A stretch of DNA of 64,000 nt from Gliomastix tumulicola (GCA_001599755.1 BCHX01000001.1:3100001-3164000), one strand, 5' to 3'; positions 22,615-34,384 are shown, counted from the stretch's first letter. Made by a program: numbers and translations. Notes: generated by a model from the sequence alone, not told the origin.

Positions 22615-24837
22615 TTACCTCTTCGACGTGTCTCCCAGGTTGAGCCAGCTCATATCTGACGACTGAGAGGCCATGGCCAGCTGAGGTTGACTGCTCACGC
22701 CCGACGGAAGCGGGCGTTGGTCGGTGCTAGGAACGCTTGGAGGCGGCCCCGAACCGAACGCAAAGCTCGAGGCATACGCACTGCTTGGGGCACGCCTGAC
22801 ACCCCAGACGCTGTCCCGATCATCCGCACCCCAGGCCTCGTTCACGCTCTCGGGGATACCGCTTGAGTAGCCTGACGATGCCCTCGACTGCGGCCGCTCA
22901 ATCTTGACGGCCACGCCCTCCCCGAACGGCACCTTCTGCGGGAAGCCAGTCACGACTGGGCTTCCGGAGTTCACTCGGCTCACATTCGCACGGCCCTCGA
23001 ACTTCAGCGGCGGAACAGTCGCGGAGTCCTGAGTAGCCCTTGGGTTGGCGTTGGCGTTCGAGTTGGAGTTTTGCGAGTAGCGAGAGCTCTGATCCGAGGC
23101 CACAGTCCCACGCTTGCCTCCGAAGCCCAACACCTGCAGGGCACTTCCGCCAGACCAGTACTTGTTCCAGCCCGAGCTTCTGCGAGTGCCGTCCTGCGGG
23201 TCGGGCTGGCCACTTGGTGGCACCCTGGGCACAGCAACAGCCCGATCGTAAGATTTGCCATTGTCACCGGCGTGAAGAATGGGGTGAGTGTCCTCTTGGG
23301 GGATTGGCTTGCTGATGTTGCTCTTGAACTGCCGGTGGAAAGAGCTCGTTGATTGGCGACCAACATCGAGGCTGTCCTTCCCACCAGCACCAGACTTCTG
23401 CTGGTTCACACGTCCCATGAGGATGGCCATGGATGAGAATGAGTCTTGTGAAGCCTGGGGACGATGGCCGCGGAAGTGACCGGCAGGGGCCGGGATGTTC
23501 TGCAGACCCCTGGGGCTCTTCTCGTCGGGTGGAAATCCATTATCCCGGCCAGTCTGACCAGCAACTACCTTCTCTTGGCGAAGCTTTCTGCGGCGGAGGA
23601 GGAAGAGGACAAGTGCGAGGAACAGGAGGAAAGCGAAAATGGAACCCAGAGTGATACCGAGGATCGTGCTTGAGGCAAGGCCACCGTCATCGTCTCCATT
23701 TTGACCTGTGGGGTCGGCTGAGGTAGTGGCCTCTGCAGCAGCAGTTGTCGTTGTAGTTGCCGAGGTAGACGGAAGGGTAGTTGTGGTCGAAGTCGTTGAG
23801 ACGGAGGTACTTGTTTTTGACGTTGATGTTCTTGTGGAGGTTGACGAAGCTGAAGAAGAGGTACTGCTTTCGCTGTTGGTTTCGGAGTCGTTGATGGTGA
23901 AGAAGTCGGTCGAGTTCAGCCATGAGTTTTCCAGTGAATCGAACAGGGCAAGCGGTTCCTGATCATTTCCGCCAGAGATAACAATCAGACCATCATCACC
24001 CTGCGCCAGATTGAAGTTCGATCTCGTTACATCCGGTGCAAATGTCGAGTTGTATTCGGGCCAGTTGTCCTGAGTCTGTCGCTTCTCCTTTACAGGAGCT
24101 GAGTTGAGGACAGGAGTGCCGTTTGCGTCCTGGATGACGACGCGACTGACTTTGTTGGGCGACTGAGCCAGGTCAAATAACAGCAAGTTCCGCGAGTTAT
24201 CAGAGCCCTGGATCAGTGCGCCTTGAACGGATGTTGTATCAGTGACCGGCTCAGCCAGGGACGCCCCAGACTTCCTCCAAGACGTTTCAGGCTTGAACCA
24301 ATACACCTCGGAATCACTCCCGACCATGAAAGCATCCGCAGGAGGCCAGGGAAGAAGTATGGGCTTCACTGCAGCGGGAGCATTGGCGTCGTGGCTCAAA
24401 ACCTCGTAAGGCTCGAATGCCTTGATGGTAAACGTCTCCTTGCCTGGGATACCGGCTCCGTCTCGGGAACCGGCGTACACCAAGATTGAATTCAGCTCCG
24501 GAATGTACGCCGAGCTATGGCCTAGCCGGCCCTGGAACACAGCGTCGCTGGGAGTGAGGGTTGCCCACTCGCCGGTAGAGTAGGTGTACTTCTGCAGTCC
24601 CGTCGTCCCGCCAGTCCCCCCAATGACGAAAAAGCCAGCCTGGTCCGGGTTGTTGGGTGGCTTCGTCCCTACGCATGTGGCGCCTGTGACGCTCTCGCCC
24701 ATGCTGAGTTCCTCCCATTCTGCCCCCTCCTCCAGCTGGATTGACTGAAATGCTTGCGAAGTGAACGTGTATAGTTTGCCTTGCCAGATGACGGAGCACG
24801 GGTTCTCCAACGGAGAGATTGGCTCCGGGAGCGACAT
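22615..24837 (-). CDS. kelch-like single-pass membrane protein
   Basis: A single-exon gene of 740 residues starts at ATG 24837. Residues 1-330 look like a beta-propeller, with repeated Gly-rich turns such as GFFVIGGTGGTTGLQKYTYS, ILVYAGSRDG and GLIVISGGNDQEP. A long Ser/Thr stretch (about 330-375) is likely O-glycosylated. One hydrophobic segment follows at about 386-412 (ILGITLGSIFAFLLFLALVL), stopped by RRRKLRQ. The last 330 residues are disordered, with Ser- and Pro-rich patches. The layout (propeller, mucin-like stalk, one membrane helix, basic stop, long cytosolic tail) suggests a surface protein. Similar fungal proteins are often labelled as pre-mRNA splicing factor CLF1, which this architecture does not support. 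No classic signal peptide is present at this ATG, so the topology is inferred. The true partner or ligand is unknown. Confidence 0.75.
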   Translation of the reverse strand: MSLPEPISPLENPCSVIWQGKLYTFTSQAFQSIQLEEGAEWEELSMGESVTGATCVGTKPPNNPDQAGFFVIGGTGGTTGLQKYTYSTGEWATLTPSDAVFQGRLGHSSAYIPELNSILVYAGSRDGAGIPGKETFTIKAFEPYEVLSHDANAPAAVKPILLPWPPADAFMVGSDSEVYWFKPETSWRKSGASLAEPVTDTTSVQGALIQGSDNSRNLLLFDLAQSPNKVSRVVIQDANGTPVLNSAPVKEKRQTQDNWPEYNSTFAPDVTRSNFNLAQGDDGLIVISGGNDQEPLALFDSLENSWLNSTDFFTINDSETNSESSTSSSASSTSTRTSTSKTSTSVSTTSTTTTLPSTSATTTTTAAAEATTSADPTGQNGDDDGGLASSTILGITLGSIFAFLLFLALVLFLLRRRKLRQEKVVAGQTGRDNGFPPDEKSPRGLQNIPAPAGHFRGHRPQASQDSFSSMAILMGRVNQQKSGAGGKDSLDVGRQSTSSFHRQFKSNISKPIPQEDTHPILHAGDNGKSYDRAVAVPRVPPSGQPDPQDGTRRSSGWNKYWSGGSALQVLGFGGKRGTVASDQSSRYSQNSNSNANANPRATQDSATVPPLKFEGRANVSRVNSGSPVVTGFPQKVPFGEGVAVKIERPQSRASSGYSSGIPESVNEAWGADDRDSVWGVRRAPSSAYASSFAFGSGPPPSVPSTDQRPLPSGVSSQPQLAMASQSSDMSWLNLGDTSKR

Positions 24838-24978
24838 GGTGACCACAGTCCTGCTAAAGGAAGACTGGGAGCGACAGGCAGAAGAATGATTTTAGCCTGA
24901 TATATATATAGTATGCCGAGGTCAGCGTATCATGGCGATGCGGCAGATGGTGGCAGGTTTGGAAAGTCGATGTATCGC

Positions 24979-24999
24979 ATATATATATATATATATATG
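24979..24999. repeat. (TA)n microsatellite
   Basis: About ten TA units lie 140 bases upstream of the kelch-like gene ATG; a shorter TATATATATA run lies at about 24900-24909. Either could serve as a TATA-like or nucleosome-free element. Confidence 0.8.
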
Positions 25000-26400
25000 T
25001 CGTTTGTTTCAAACAAAAATGAGCTGACGGCGATTGAAAAGAAAAGTCGACGAGTGCCGTATATGGCGAGGTATACGAAAAAAGGGTGTGTTGCGCGTTG
25101 AATCGGGGCAGCTAAATGATCGGATAGGAGTTACAGACACAGTCTGATTCCTAGATATGAATGAAGACGCGTCGGATGGCGCTGAAGTGTGCTGCTCGAG
25201 CTCGGTAAATCAACTGACGAACAGTCTCTGGCGATATCGCAGATTCGGAGGTATATCGAAGGTCGTGAGGTCGCAATTCAGAGAATATAGGTGGACGTGC
25301 CGCTGGCAGTATAAACACGCGTGGTGGAACGGAGGAATTCAAGCGGTGCTTGGCTGGCGAAAGGAAAAGGAGAGTGGGTAGGCAAGCAAGAAAAGAAGGC
25401 AATAACACAGTTCGTGTGAAAGCAACGGCGACCACGTTGCTCCCTCGTGCCAGACGGGCTGTGCAGATTGAAGGTATCGCGACAGAAAGGAGAAAGACGA
25501 CGGGAGAAGGAGGAAGAGTGGGAGAAGGAGTGGCAATGGGCTGAATGGGCTGGCAGGAGAGAGGGAGGTACATCGGGAGGGTACCTTCCTTGGGCACTCT
25601 CAGACACCAATTTTGGCTGCTCAGCCCCTGTTATTTTGGGACCCCATCCAAGTACCTTCAGGTACCTCCCCGACCTGACAGGCCTGAGGAACCTGAAGCG
25701 ACATGGGAGGCGACGATTTCCAGCATCCTGCCCCGGCGCCTCGCCGACAACTCGCAGCAAGCACACACCAGGATCACGCAGATGGTCAGGGGAACCAGAA
25801 TCTGCGGCCAGCGACTGGTCGCATACCCCGGTCTCAATGGGCTCGCACAGGCTTGCGCCGGCCAATCGCAGCGCTCTGTGCACCCGGTCCCCTGTCGCCA
25901 GACGCATCTCGTGTTACAGGTTGCACCCTAGTACCAGCTTGGCAGTCCGGTTCCTGCGCCCAGCTCATGCACTGCACTCATTCGTGTAGGCGCTGGCAAA
26001 GATTGATCCTCTAAGCCACCACGCATGCGTTAGAGCTGTTGCAGGTTTTCGTCCTAAATATCGCCATCCGACGGAGCCTGATTCACTGGCTGATGAGATG
26101 GGGTATTTGGGGTGTCGAAACGGTCTTCACGATGGTTTACTTCTCATTCAAACAAACTTGCATGACTTTGATTTATTAAACAAAACAATCTCAATGCGTC
26201 ATCCTTGCTCACACCATTCGCTTTGCGCGTGCGGTACTAGCGCCGTGGTCAATATTGCGATCTGCTAGTGAGATGGCGCTTTATGAGATGGTGCCAGCCT
26301 CCCAAATCCCAGCCGCTCCCCAGCCAGCTTCCAAGCTCGGACTGTCTCGCCAGCGCATGGACGCTTCCACGGGTCAGACTCTCGACTGAAACACGAGCAA

Positions 26401-26422
26401 GTCACGTCACGTCACGTCACGT
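26401..26422. repeat. tandem GTCAC array (ACGTCA half-sites)
   Basis: Four tandem copies of GTCAC create repeated ACGTCA, the reverse complement of the TGACGT core bound by ATF/CREB-type bZIP factors. Position is far (1.5 kb) upstream of the kelch-like gene and just past the mex67 3' end, so the target gene is unclear. Confidence 0.6.
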
Positions 26423-26706
26423 AGCGTGATGATGAGGCCTGAAATCATTGCATTCTTGCCTCCCCGCGTCGCTGTTCATTGGCCAATTGCCCGCTCCAGC
26501 TTGAAATTTCCCGTATAATACAAAGAACCACACCAATACCAAACCATTGCTAATAACTCATCGTCGAAAATGCGCCAGTGCATTGCCAGTCTTGCCTCTC
26601 CACCCGTATATTTCCTCAATTCGCACCAACCGGCCCAAAATTACACCCAAAGTTCGTGGTATCGTCCGGGCGCACAGAGCTCTATGTTCCTCCCCTCCTC
26701 TCTGCC

Positions 26707-28911
26707 TTATGTGATGAACGCCTGGGGAGGCAATTTGTCCTAGTGAAATGAATGAGCACAGAGTTTACCAGCATGTCAGGCGAATCATATGGATAGAAAC
26801 TTACCCTCTGCTCAGCGAATGCGAGCAGGGCCCTGCTGTAATCGCCGTTGACCCCCTCGAGACACATGACGGCGTATTCCGCTGTCATGCCCGTCTGCGC
26901 AGATAACTCCGCTATCATGGCTTCCCGGGGGTCTTGTGGCATAGGAGCAGCGCCTGGGACATTTGCTGGTCCGTTTGATTTCGCGAAAACGTCAGGGAGC
27001 CTGCTGAAGGCTCGCAGAGAAAGCATGTCGCTGACGACCCGCACAGGCCCTTTACCCGGCTGGCCAGGTCCAAGCAGAAATACTCGCGAGAAGCTACGCA
27101 AGCCCGACACCGAATGCTGGACGTCGTGCTCCTCGAACTGGCCGTGGACCGAGACCATGAGACCGTCAACGCCGGCCGGGGTCTGGCCAGTCGGGTCGAC
27201 TAATCCGGGCGTGGGGTGACAATCCACAATGTACTTGGCCGTCTCGTCCTTGATCGATGGATGCTTGGTTGCGGGAAAGCTCCGCCACTGCTCTGCGATC
27301 ACAGCTGCCCCGGTGTGCATTCTTGACACTCGTGTTCCCGGCACTGTGATTTTGGCGAGGTTGCGCGACGACTTGATGTACGCAGTCCATGGCAGAGGAG
27401 GCTGCGAATCCAAATCCAGTATCCCGCTCGTGTCTACTGCCATGGAAAACCTGCTCTCCTCGTCATACCATTTGGCGAGTATGGCGTCGCGATTCTGATC
27501 ATAGCCGGCGAAGAATTCGATCAGGAAGTTCTCTGCTGTCCGGTTTAGATCACGGAAGTCAATTCCATTCTGTGGGATAGCCGTAGCCAGTGGGAGTGCG
27601 GCGATCCGATCGACCTCCTCTTTCGTTCTGACTGTGAGGCCATTGATCTGCTGCAGTCGGGGAAACCAACTCAAGAGGGTCTCCTGGTAGTTGGGTACGG
27701 CGGTCACAATCGGGTTTCCGTCCAGGAGGATTGCCTCGAGATTTCGGAATTTGTTTCTCCAGGAATCCAGGGCCTCGAGACTGGGAAAGTTGTTTCCCCT
27801 CAGATCCAGGTTCTTAAGGTGGGGGAATGTGGTTGCAACGGGCTCGATTTCCTTGCCATCGGCAATGCTGTTGTTGGCGAGGCTGATGCTTACAATGGCA
27901 TCCTGCTTCTCTTTTGCAGTCTTGAATATGCCGTTGCAGATGTTCATGAGTCCTGCCAGGACCTTCTTTGCCCTTTCTTGGGTTTCGAATACTCCGATAT
28001 TGACCAGGTCGTTATCAGCACCGAGCGCCTCGAGGTTCAAGAACTTGGTCTCTGCCGAATAGCGCAACCCTAAGACTGCCTTGAGACTATTGCGAAGCCC
28101 GACAGTCAACGGGTTTTCAGCAGCCTGTCCGGGGACGTCATCGCTCTCCAGCAGCGTGAACTCCATTTTGCTGCCTGCAAAGGAGAAGCCATTGAGCGCG
28201 AGAACAGGCTCGGCATGTGCTTTGCTGAGTCGTATGACAATGGCGTCACCTGATTGCCAATTCTGTAGGTATATGTTAGCAGGGAATAGAGCACTACCTT
28301 GATTTAATTTCGACAAGTAGATTCCGTGAGATATCCATGAATCCAGACGGTAAGCTTCCATCGTAGAAAGAGCCGAGTCGAGTAGAGTTCAAATTGGAGA
28401 GCGTGTGTACTCGGATATCGCAAGCTCGGCTCGAACTGCGAACAAGGGAGCTCTGCGCCGGTGGCATCAACGGCATGCCGGCCCCTTTCCTACGTACCTT
28501 GTAGATTTTGACTTTGCCTTTCGCCTTTTCCTGTGACTTTTTCTCAATCCAGCCAAGTAGCTTCTCAACGCCTCCGTTCTTCTCGTGGGTAACGTTGCTT
28601 TCTTTCAGCCCATGAACTCGTATCAGTACGGAGCTGGCCTGTCCTCCAGCTTTGCCCTTCTGGCGGTCGTTGCCCTTGGTCTTGTCATTCTGATTCCTCG
28701 GATTCGCACCCATGTCAAGATCTCCGTCTCCGTCGATGCGAGCTCCACGGCTGGGGCGTGGCTTCTTGACTCCTCCATCGGACTTGTGTTTGCCCGCACC
28801 AGGCCCTTTCTTGCCGCCGCGGCCATTCTTGTCGTCCTTGCCGCCTTTCTGTTTGTTCGGTGATGGGCCCTTCTTGCCGCCGCCGCCCTTCTTGTCGGAT
28901 CGTGGCGCCAT
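26707..28911 (-). CDS. mex67: mRNA export receptor Mex67 (NXF1/TAP)
   Basis: Exons are 28498-28911, 26805-28262 and 26707-26739, giving 634 residues. Order of parts: a Lys/Gly-rich N-terminus (1-90); a divergent RNA-binding domain (SSVLIRVHGL to about 190, KVKIYK joining NWQSGDAIVIRL over intron 1); leucine-rich repeats (ISLANNSI, LKNLDLRGNNFPSLEAL, LEAILLDGNPIV); an NTF2-like domain (ENFLIEFFAGYDQNRDAILAKWY to FSRVFLLGPG); and a C-terminal UBA-like domain (REAMIAELSAQTGMTAEYAVMCL) ending in DKLPPQAF. Mex67 with Mtr2 carries mRNPs through nuclear pores by binding FG repeats through the NTF2-like and UBA domains. The last exon encodes only ten residues but restores the conserved end. The gene is divergent from mph1. 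Confidence 0.92.
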
Positions 28912-29810
28912 GTTGATGCTCACAGCCTAGGTTCGCCTTGCGGTCTGTTGACGGGAAATGGCTCACGGAACCAAGAGGTCGTCGTCGTTTGGTGGAAGAG
29001 TAGAGGCGAGAGTCGTTTATAGGCGTGTAGCGGAGGGTTTGGGAGTCCAGCGTGGTGTGCTGGGAAGCGATTCGAATGTGGCTGGCGGCGCACGTGTCGC
29101 GAGTGCGACAGTGCAGCACGGCGTTGAAGCTGGCTTCTTTAGGATGGCTCAGTTGGTATAATGAGTGAATGAATGAAATCCGCTGAGGCAAGGGAGAGAG
29201 ATCGTTGTTGTCGACAAAGGAAAATCGTGGTGTTGAGTTTGTAGAACCAAGAAGCGAAGAGGAAGCGTGCAATGACAAAACCATCTTTGTAGAGGCACTA
29301 CGAGAAGGTTCCCCACTAAAAAGTATGGTGGGGCACTCATGCATGTTTCCCAACTGAGGTGCCTGCCACCAAGCAAACAATGTAGATTCTGAGTCATTCA
29401 CAAAGTACCTTACCTTTGCTACCTATTGTCTGTTTGGTCTTTAAAGAGTTTGACGGAGCCCAACGAGACTATGGGACGTCATCTGTCTCTTGCCTGCCAG
29501 CACCAGCTGTCTAAAGTTGTACTCCGTACCTACTACTAGTACTTACTTAGGTGGGCATCCTCTCCAGTCTTTGCTAAGTCATTCAGAGGCACGTATGCCA
29601 AGAACGCTTCTAATGGGGCACGTGACCACGCGCTTCTCCCCAAGCACAGAGTGACCCCACAAATCGCGTCAATCTGCTGTGACGCTTTCAGCTTCCTCTT
29701 GCTCGCGTAAAATGTTGCCTCTTCACCTTGGACTGTCGCTCGTATCCGCCTTTCATTTATAAATATGTGATAGCAGCTGAACTCGTGCTCTCACCGCGAT
29801 CTCCACAGTC
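28912..29810. promoter_or_regulatory. divergent promoter region, mex67 and mph1
   Basis: The 899-base stretch lies between two head-to-head starts. CACGTG E-boxes lie at 29091-29096 (180 bases from mex67) and 29619-29624 (187 bases from mph1; reads CACGTGAC). Frames crossing it on the minus strand lack coding character outside mex67. Confidence 0.4.
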
Positions 29811-32800
29811 ATGGATAGCGACGAATTCAATGATGGCATCGCCGACGAGGACCTCCTGACTGCCTTCGACAAAGGCTCATTCTCTACCAACGATGGCGAC
29901 CTCCCATTGAGCACTCGGTCGGGTCCGACTTCAAAATTAACCCAGACCACCAATGCTGTATCAGCTTCAGTGGACCTCGATGATCTACCGTCGGATGCTT
30001 TCTCATCCTCTCCAGACCTGACTCCACAGCCTACAGTGAGGCATCGCTCAGCTGGACAGAGCATCTCATCAGCACCACGGGCCGGACTTGCTCGGACAGG
30101 CTCGGGCGTCCTTCGGCAGACCACACTCTTTGGAACGCAGGTCTCGAGCGTGGCCAGCCAGGGCGCATCCCAGTCTCAGCAGGCTGGGACAAGGTCGTTT
30201 CGTGCCGATATACCTCGCGAAGAGCCTACTCATCATGAGATTGATAAAGAAGCCTTGCAGACTTGGGTGTACCCAACAAATCTGGGGGTGATTCGCGACT
30301 ATCAATTCAGCATCGTCAAGAACAGCCTCTTCAACAATACATTAGTCGCCTTGCCCACAGGTCTCGGCAAGACCTTCATTGCCGCCACGGTCATGCTAAA
30401 TTTCTACCGGTGGACCAAGAGCGCGCAAATTGTGTTCGTGGCGCCAACGAAGCCTTTGGTCGCACAGCAGATTGATGCGTGCTACAATATTGCCGGGATC
30501 CCCCGGTCAGATACTACCTTGCTCACGGGAGACATTCCCCCCGTCCTCAGACAAGACGAGTGGGCGCAGAAAAGGGTCTTTTTCATGACGCCACAGACAC
30601 TATTGAACGACTTGTCCCACGGATATGCCGAACCCAAGAGAATCGTTCTACTAGTCATCGACGAGGCTCATCGTGCTGTGGGGGAATATGCGTATGCAAA
30701 GGTGGCCAAGTTCATCCGTCGATTCTCTCAAAGTGTGCGGTTCTTGGCCTTGACAGCAACTCCTGGCTCAAAAGTCGAGACTGTACAAGAAGTCATTGAC
30801 AATCTCGGCATCTCGCATTGCGAGATCAGGACCGAGGAGTCCATCGACATTCGGCAATATGTCCATCAAAGAAATACCAATCAGATTATCCTGGACCCGT
30901 CAGATGAGATGAATCACGTCAGTGAGCTGTTTACCAAGGCTTTACAACCTATGGTCGAGAAATTGACCCAGCAAAACATCTACTACGGTCGAAACCCAAT
31001 GGCTCTCACCTCATATGGCCTCATTCAAGCGCAGAAAGAGTGGTTCGCTACCAGGGGACGAAGCGCGAACCAGGGCCTGCAGGGCATGATGAGAGCAATC
31101 TTTAGCACCTTGACGAGCATTGCACACTCTATCAAGCTGCTCAACTTCCACGGCATCAAGCCCTTCTACGACAACATGGTGGATATGCGTGCAGAGCAAG
31201 AAAAGCTGGGCGAAAAGAAGGGCGGGTCCAAGTACAAGCGCCAACTGATTCAAGACCGCAACTTTCAGGAGATGATGGACAAGATCTCGATGTGGCTACG
31301 GAACGGTGAATTTGTCGGCCATCCGAAGCTCGTGGCCCTGGCAGATGCCACCTTGAACCATTTCATGGACCACGGCGAGACAACGCGGGTCATTGTCTTC
31401 AGTGAATATCGTGATTCGGCAGAAGACATTGTTAGAACCCTCAACAAGCACAGGCCCCTCATCAAGGCTAGTATTTTTGTCGGGCAGGCTGACAGCAAGC
31501 GAGCAGAGGGCATGAAGCAGGCCCAGCAGATTGCGACTGTTGAGAAGTTTCGAAAGGGCGAGTTCAATGTGTTGGTGGCCACGTCGATTGGTGAGGAAGG
31601 GCTAGACATTGGTCAGGTCGATTTAATTGTCTGCTACGATTCATCGTCGTCACCTATTCGGATGCTACAGCGCATGGGCAGAACAGGGCGAAAACGGGCA
31701 GGCAATATTGTCTTACTTCTCATGAGAGGCAAGGAAGAGGATCAATTTGCCAAATCCAAGGACAACTACGAAAAGATGCAGAAGCTCATATGCGAAGGGA
31801 GCCGGTTCAACTTTCGCTTTGACCTGTCAAGAAGGATCGTCCCTCGGGAGATCCGTCCGGAGGTCGACAAACGACATGTCGATATCCCAGTCGAGAACAC
31901 ACAGAACACATCACTCCCGGAGCCGAAGAAGAGACGGGTGCCTGCGGGTAAAAAGAGAGCTCCAAAGAAATTTCATATGCCAGATGGGGTCGAGACAGGA
32001 TTCCAGAAGCTGTCTGATTTAATGAAAACCTCTGGCAAAAAGAGCACATCAACTCCACTTCGAAATCCAGAGCTGGATGACGTCGCGACTATTCCGCCCA
32101 TGGAGAAAGTGGTACTCGATGATGACGATCTTAAGGAGCTTAATCGTTCTTACCGAGACTTGCCATTCAACTACGGAGTCGTCGAAGAGGCGGCAATGCC
32201 GAATATGACAGCCCAGTATCGGTTACAGAGGCACCTCCGACCTGTGGTTGGGGTGAAACACGGGAGACACACTAAGAGATGTGTCAAACTGCTCCAGAAG
32301 ATGGCAAACCACCCGCATACCTTGGCGCGGGAAAGGACTGAGCAGGACACGAGCAACTACACGATCGTGCCATGCCCGCCATTTGTCGATTCAGACGGCG
32401 AGTTGAACGAGGTAGACACGGGTAAGCTTGTCTCGCCGTCCCCGCCTCCCCCGGCACCAGCACCTCGCAAGAGACGAGCAGAGCAGACCTCTGCCGGCAA
32501 AACGAAACAAGCCGGTCCTCCCAAAAAGAGGAAGGTGGGAAGGACTGGCGGATCGGCCCTGCCTACTCCATCAATCGATCACGAAGCCAACAATGGAGAG
32601 AAGGACGTTGAGGATGAGAACGTGGGGTTGACCAGACGCCTTTCTGAGAAAAAGAGGAAGAAGACATCCAACCCAAAGGGCCGACGCAGCAAGAAAGCAA
32701 ATGGCGGCATCAACAGTGACGAACTTGGAGATGACTGCGAGCGTGAGAGCGATATTATGGAATCCGACGGGGAGGACGATGGGGAGGACTTGGTAGACTT

Positions 32801-33085
32801 CATTGTCTCGGACAACCACGTCATCTCCAGCATGCCAGATCCCTCTTCTCCCCCATCCCATCGATAGCTTCAGGGAGCCCAGCCGTGCCACGACCTAGGA
32901 CCACGGGGCAATATTATGTTCCAACCCAAATTCAAGCCACGCAGGAGAGTGACGGCATGCCGGATCTCAGCGTGCTCGCAGATGTAGGAGATGATAGCGA
33001 TGGGTCAGGTAGAGTCACGGGAACTGGACGAGGCCGGGCTGGACGACCGAGACGGCAAGTCTTTGACAGCGATAGCGATGAGTGA
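29811..33085 (+). CDS. mph1: ATP-dependent DNA helicase MPH1 (FANCM family)
   Basis: The main frame runs from ATG 29811 to a TAG at 32865-32867 (1,018 residues). The conserved C-terminal tail (QYYVPTQIQATQESDG, ending VFDSDSDE) is in another frame at 32874-33085. A GTGAGA donor at 32743 with an acceptor at 32867 or 32873 would join them in phase, giving 1,047-1,049 residues. Helicase motifs: RDYQFSIVKN near 163, Walker A PTGLGKT with K187, DEAH at 284-287, TATPG near 322 and the C-terminal QRMGRTGRKR near 620. The linker carries basic nuclear signals (KKRRVPAGKKRAPKK). MPH1/FANCM unwinds D-loops and remodels stalled forks to favour error-free repair. The length is usual for the family. Identity is secure; only the C-terminal exon structure is uncertain. 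Confidence 0.92.
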
Positions 33086-34202
33086 CACGACATACGCATC
33101 ACTGCTGAGACTAGGGTGTCGTCTCACGAGCTCGTCACGCATGCCGGAGCAAACAACCGGCCTGTATGTACAATTGCTTAAAGAAGCAGTGTCAGCGTCA
33201 TGTCACACTGAAATGAAACCTCTCTACGATGCCATCTTTGGCGATCTAATAAAGTGAATTGCGAACCACTGCCTTTATAAGTACAACTATCTATCCGCAT
33301 CATCGTCTACCCATATCTGTCTGTGAGAAGTTAGCCTGATGATCACCCCAACATCCGCGTAAAGAAATGACCAAAGGGAGAAAATCTCGAAAACTTCAGA
33401 AACCCAAGTTATAAGCACCACGAACCCTCGCCGCCCCAAAAGTCCCCAGCCTCACCGAGCGTCGCAGCGCCCCCCAATCCCAACACATGGCGGTGCAGGA
33501 TCAGAGGCAAAGGAGCTCAAAGCGAAGCCGGGGCGCAATTGGGAAGACCGGAGGAGCGCAGGCACCAGAGACACACAGAGGTAATCACCAGGCCTGGGGA
33601 ACTCGAGGGACGTCTCAGACGGCTCTTCCTGTTGATTATGGAGGGTTTTTCGATGTAACTCATCATGCGAGATAGGAGGGGGGAAGGGCCGGTAGTGATG
33701 GCGGGGAGAATGGAAAGGAGGAGAAACTTACCAGCTACTACTATCAACGGTAAAGCAATCGAGAGCCGCACACGAGGTGATGTGAGTGTTTGCTCTCGCT
33801 GTTTGTTGATATTGCTTGTGTGTGGAAGGCTCAGAGTGGAAGGAAAATATTTGCCTGGCTCAAATAAGGTAGGAGGCCCCCACACCTCAGTCGGGTAGCA
33901 AGTGGGGCGTCGTGCCCCGCAATATGCAGGCCAATCAGAGCTCGTGCTATTCTGCCGCCCAACATGATGATTCGAGCTGCTGGACTGACTCTCTCAGCGT
34001 GCATCCGTCTCTCCGTGTCGCTGTCTCGCCGAGGTGACGTGACGTTTTCTGGCTTGCTGGCCTGGCATTAGCGCTACTACCACCACCTATTATTACCTAC
34101 TATTGCTTCGACTCCCCACCATCCCGCTGTCCCCTTCTTCAGCTCCTCCCTTTGCTTTCCCTGCCACCTCTTTCCCATCGCCATTGAGTACAACTGCCCA
34201 TC
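33086..34202. other. intergenic, between mph1 and the Atg33-like gene
   Basis: The 1.1-kb stretch contains a CCAATCAG box near 33930 and CACCTATTATTACC-type promoter sequence just before 34203. Two small frames overlap here (33487-33675 on plus, 33517-33885 on minus). Neither has a recognisable product or supporting splice pattern. Confidence 0.4.
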
Positions 34203-34351
34203 ATGACATCTTCCGGCGTCTCCGTCCTCAAGTTTGTCGGGACCACGTCCCTCGGTCTGCTGACGGTAAATGCATTCCCCCCTCCCCCCCCGGCGCCCGC
34301 GCGGGGAGGGGTCAACCCTGCCAGCTCCAAACCGCCATTGTCTGACGATCG

Positions 34352-34384
<33 letters not shown>

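Larger units (their letters stand above)
24838..26706. promoter_or_regulatory. intergenic, promoter side of the kelch-like gene
   Basis: The 1.9-kb stretch lies upstream of the kelch-like gene and downstream of mex67. It contains two TA tracts near 24900-25000 and a tandem GTCAC array near 26401. Frames of up to 209 codons at 25278-25989 on both strands lack motifs and have repetitive Ser/Pro/Arg composition. No gene is called. Confidence 0.4.

Noticed and set aside
25278..25989. Overlapping frames of 180-209 codons on both strands
   Set aside because: Neither shows a motif, a good start context or a splice pattern; they mirror each other.
28264..28497. Possible extra Mex67 exon between RBD halves
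   Set aside because: Both forward frames would need an off-phase join. Removing the whole 235-base segment joins KVKIYK to NWQSGD in phase.
33517..33885. 122-codon minus-strand frame with a hydrophobic stretch
   Set aside because: A GTAAGT donor lies inside, but no exon chain with a recognisable product could be built.
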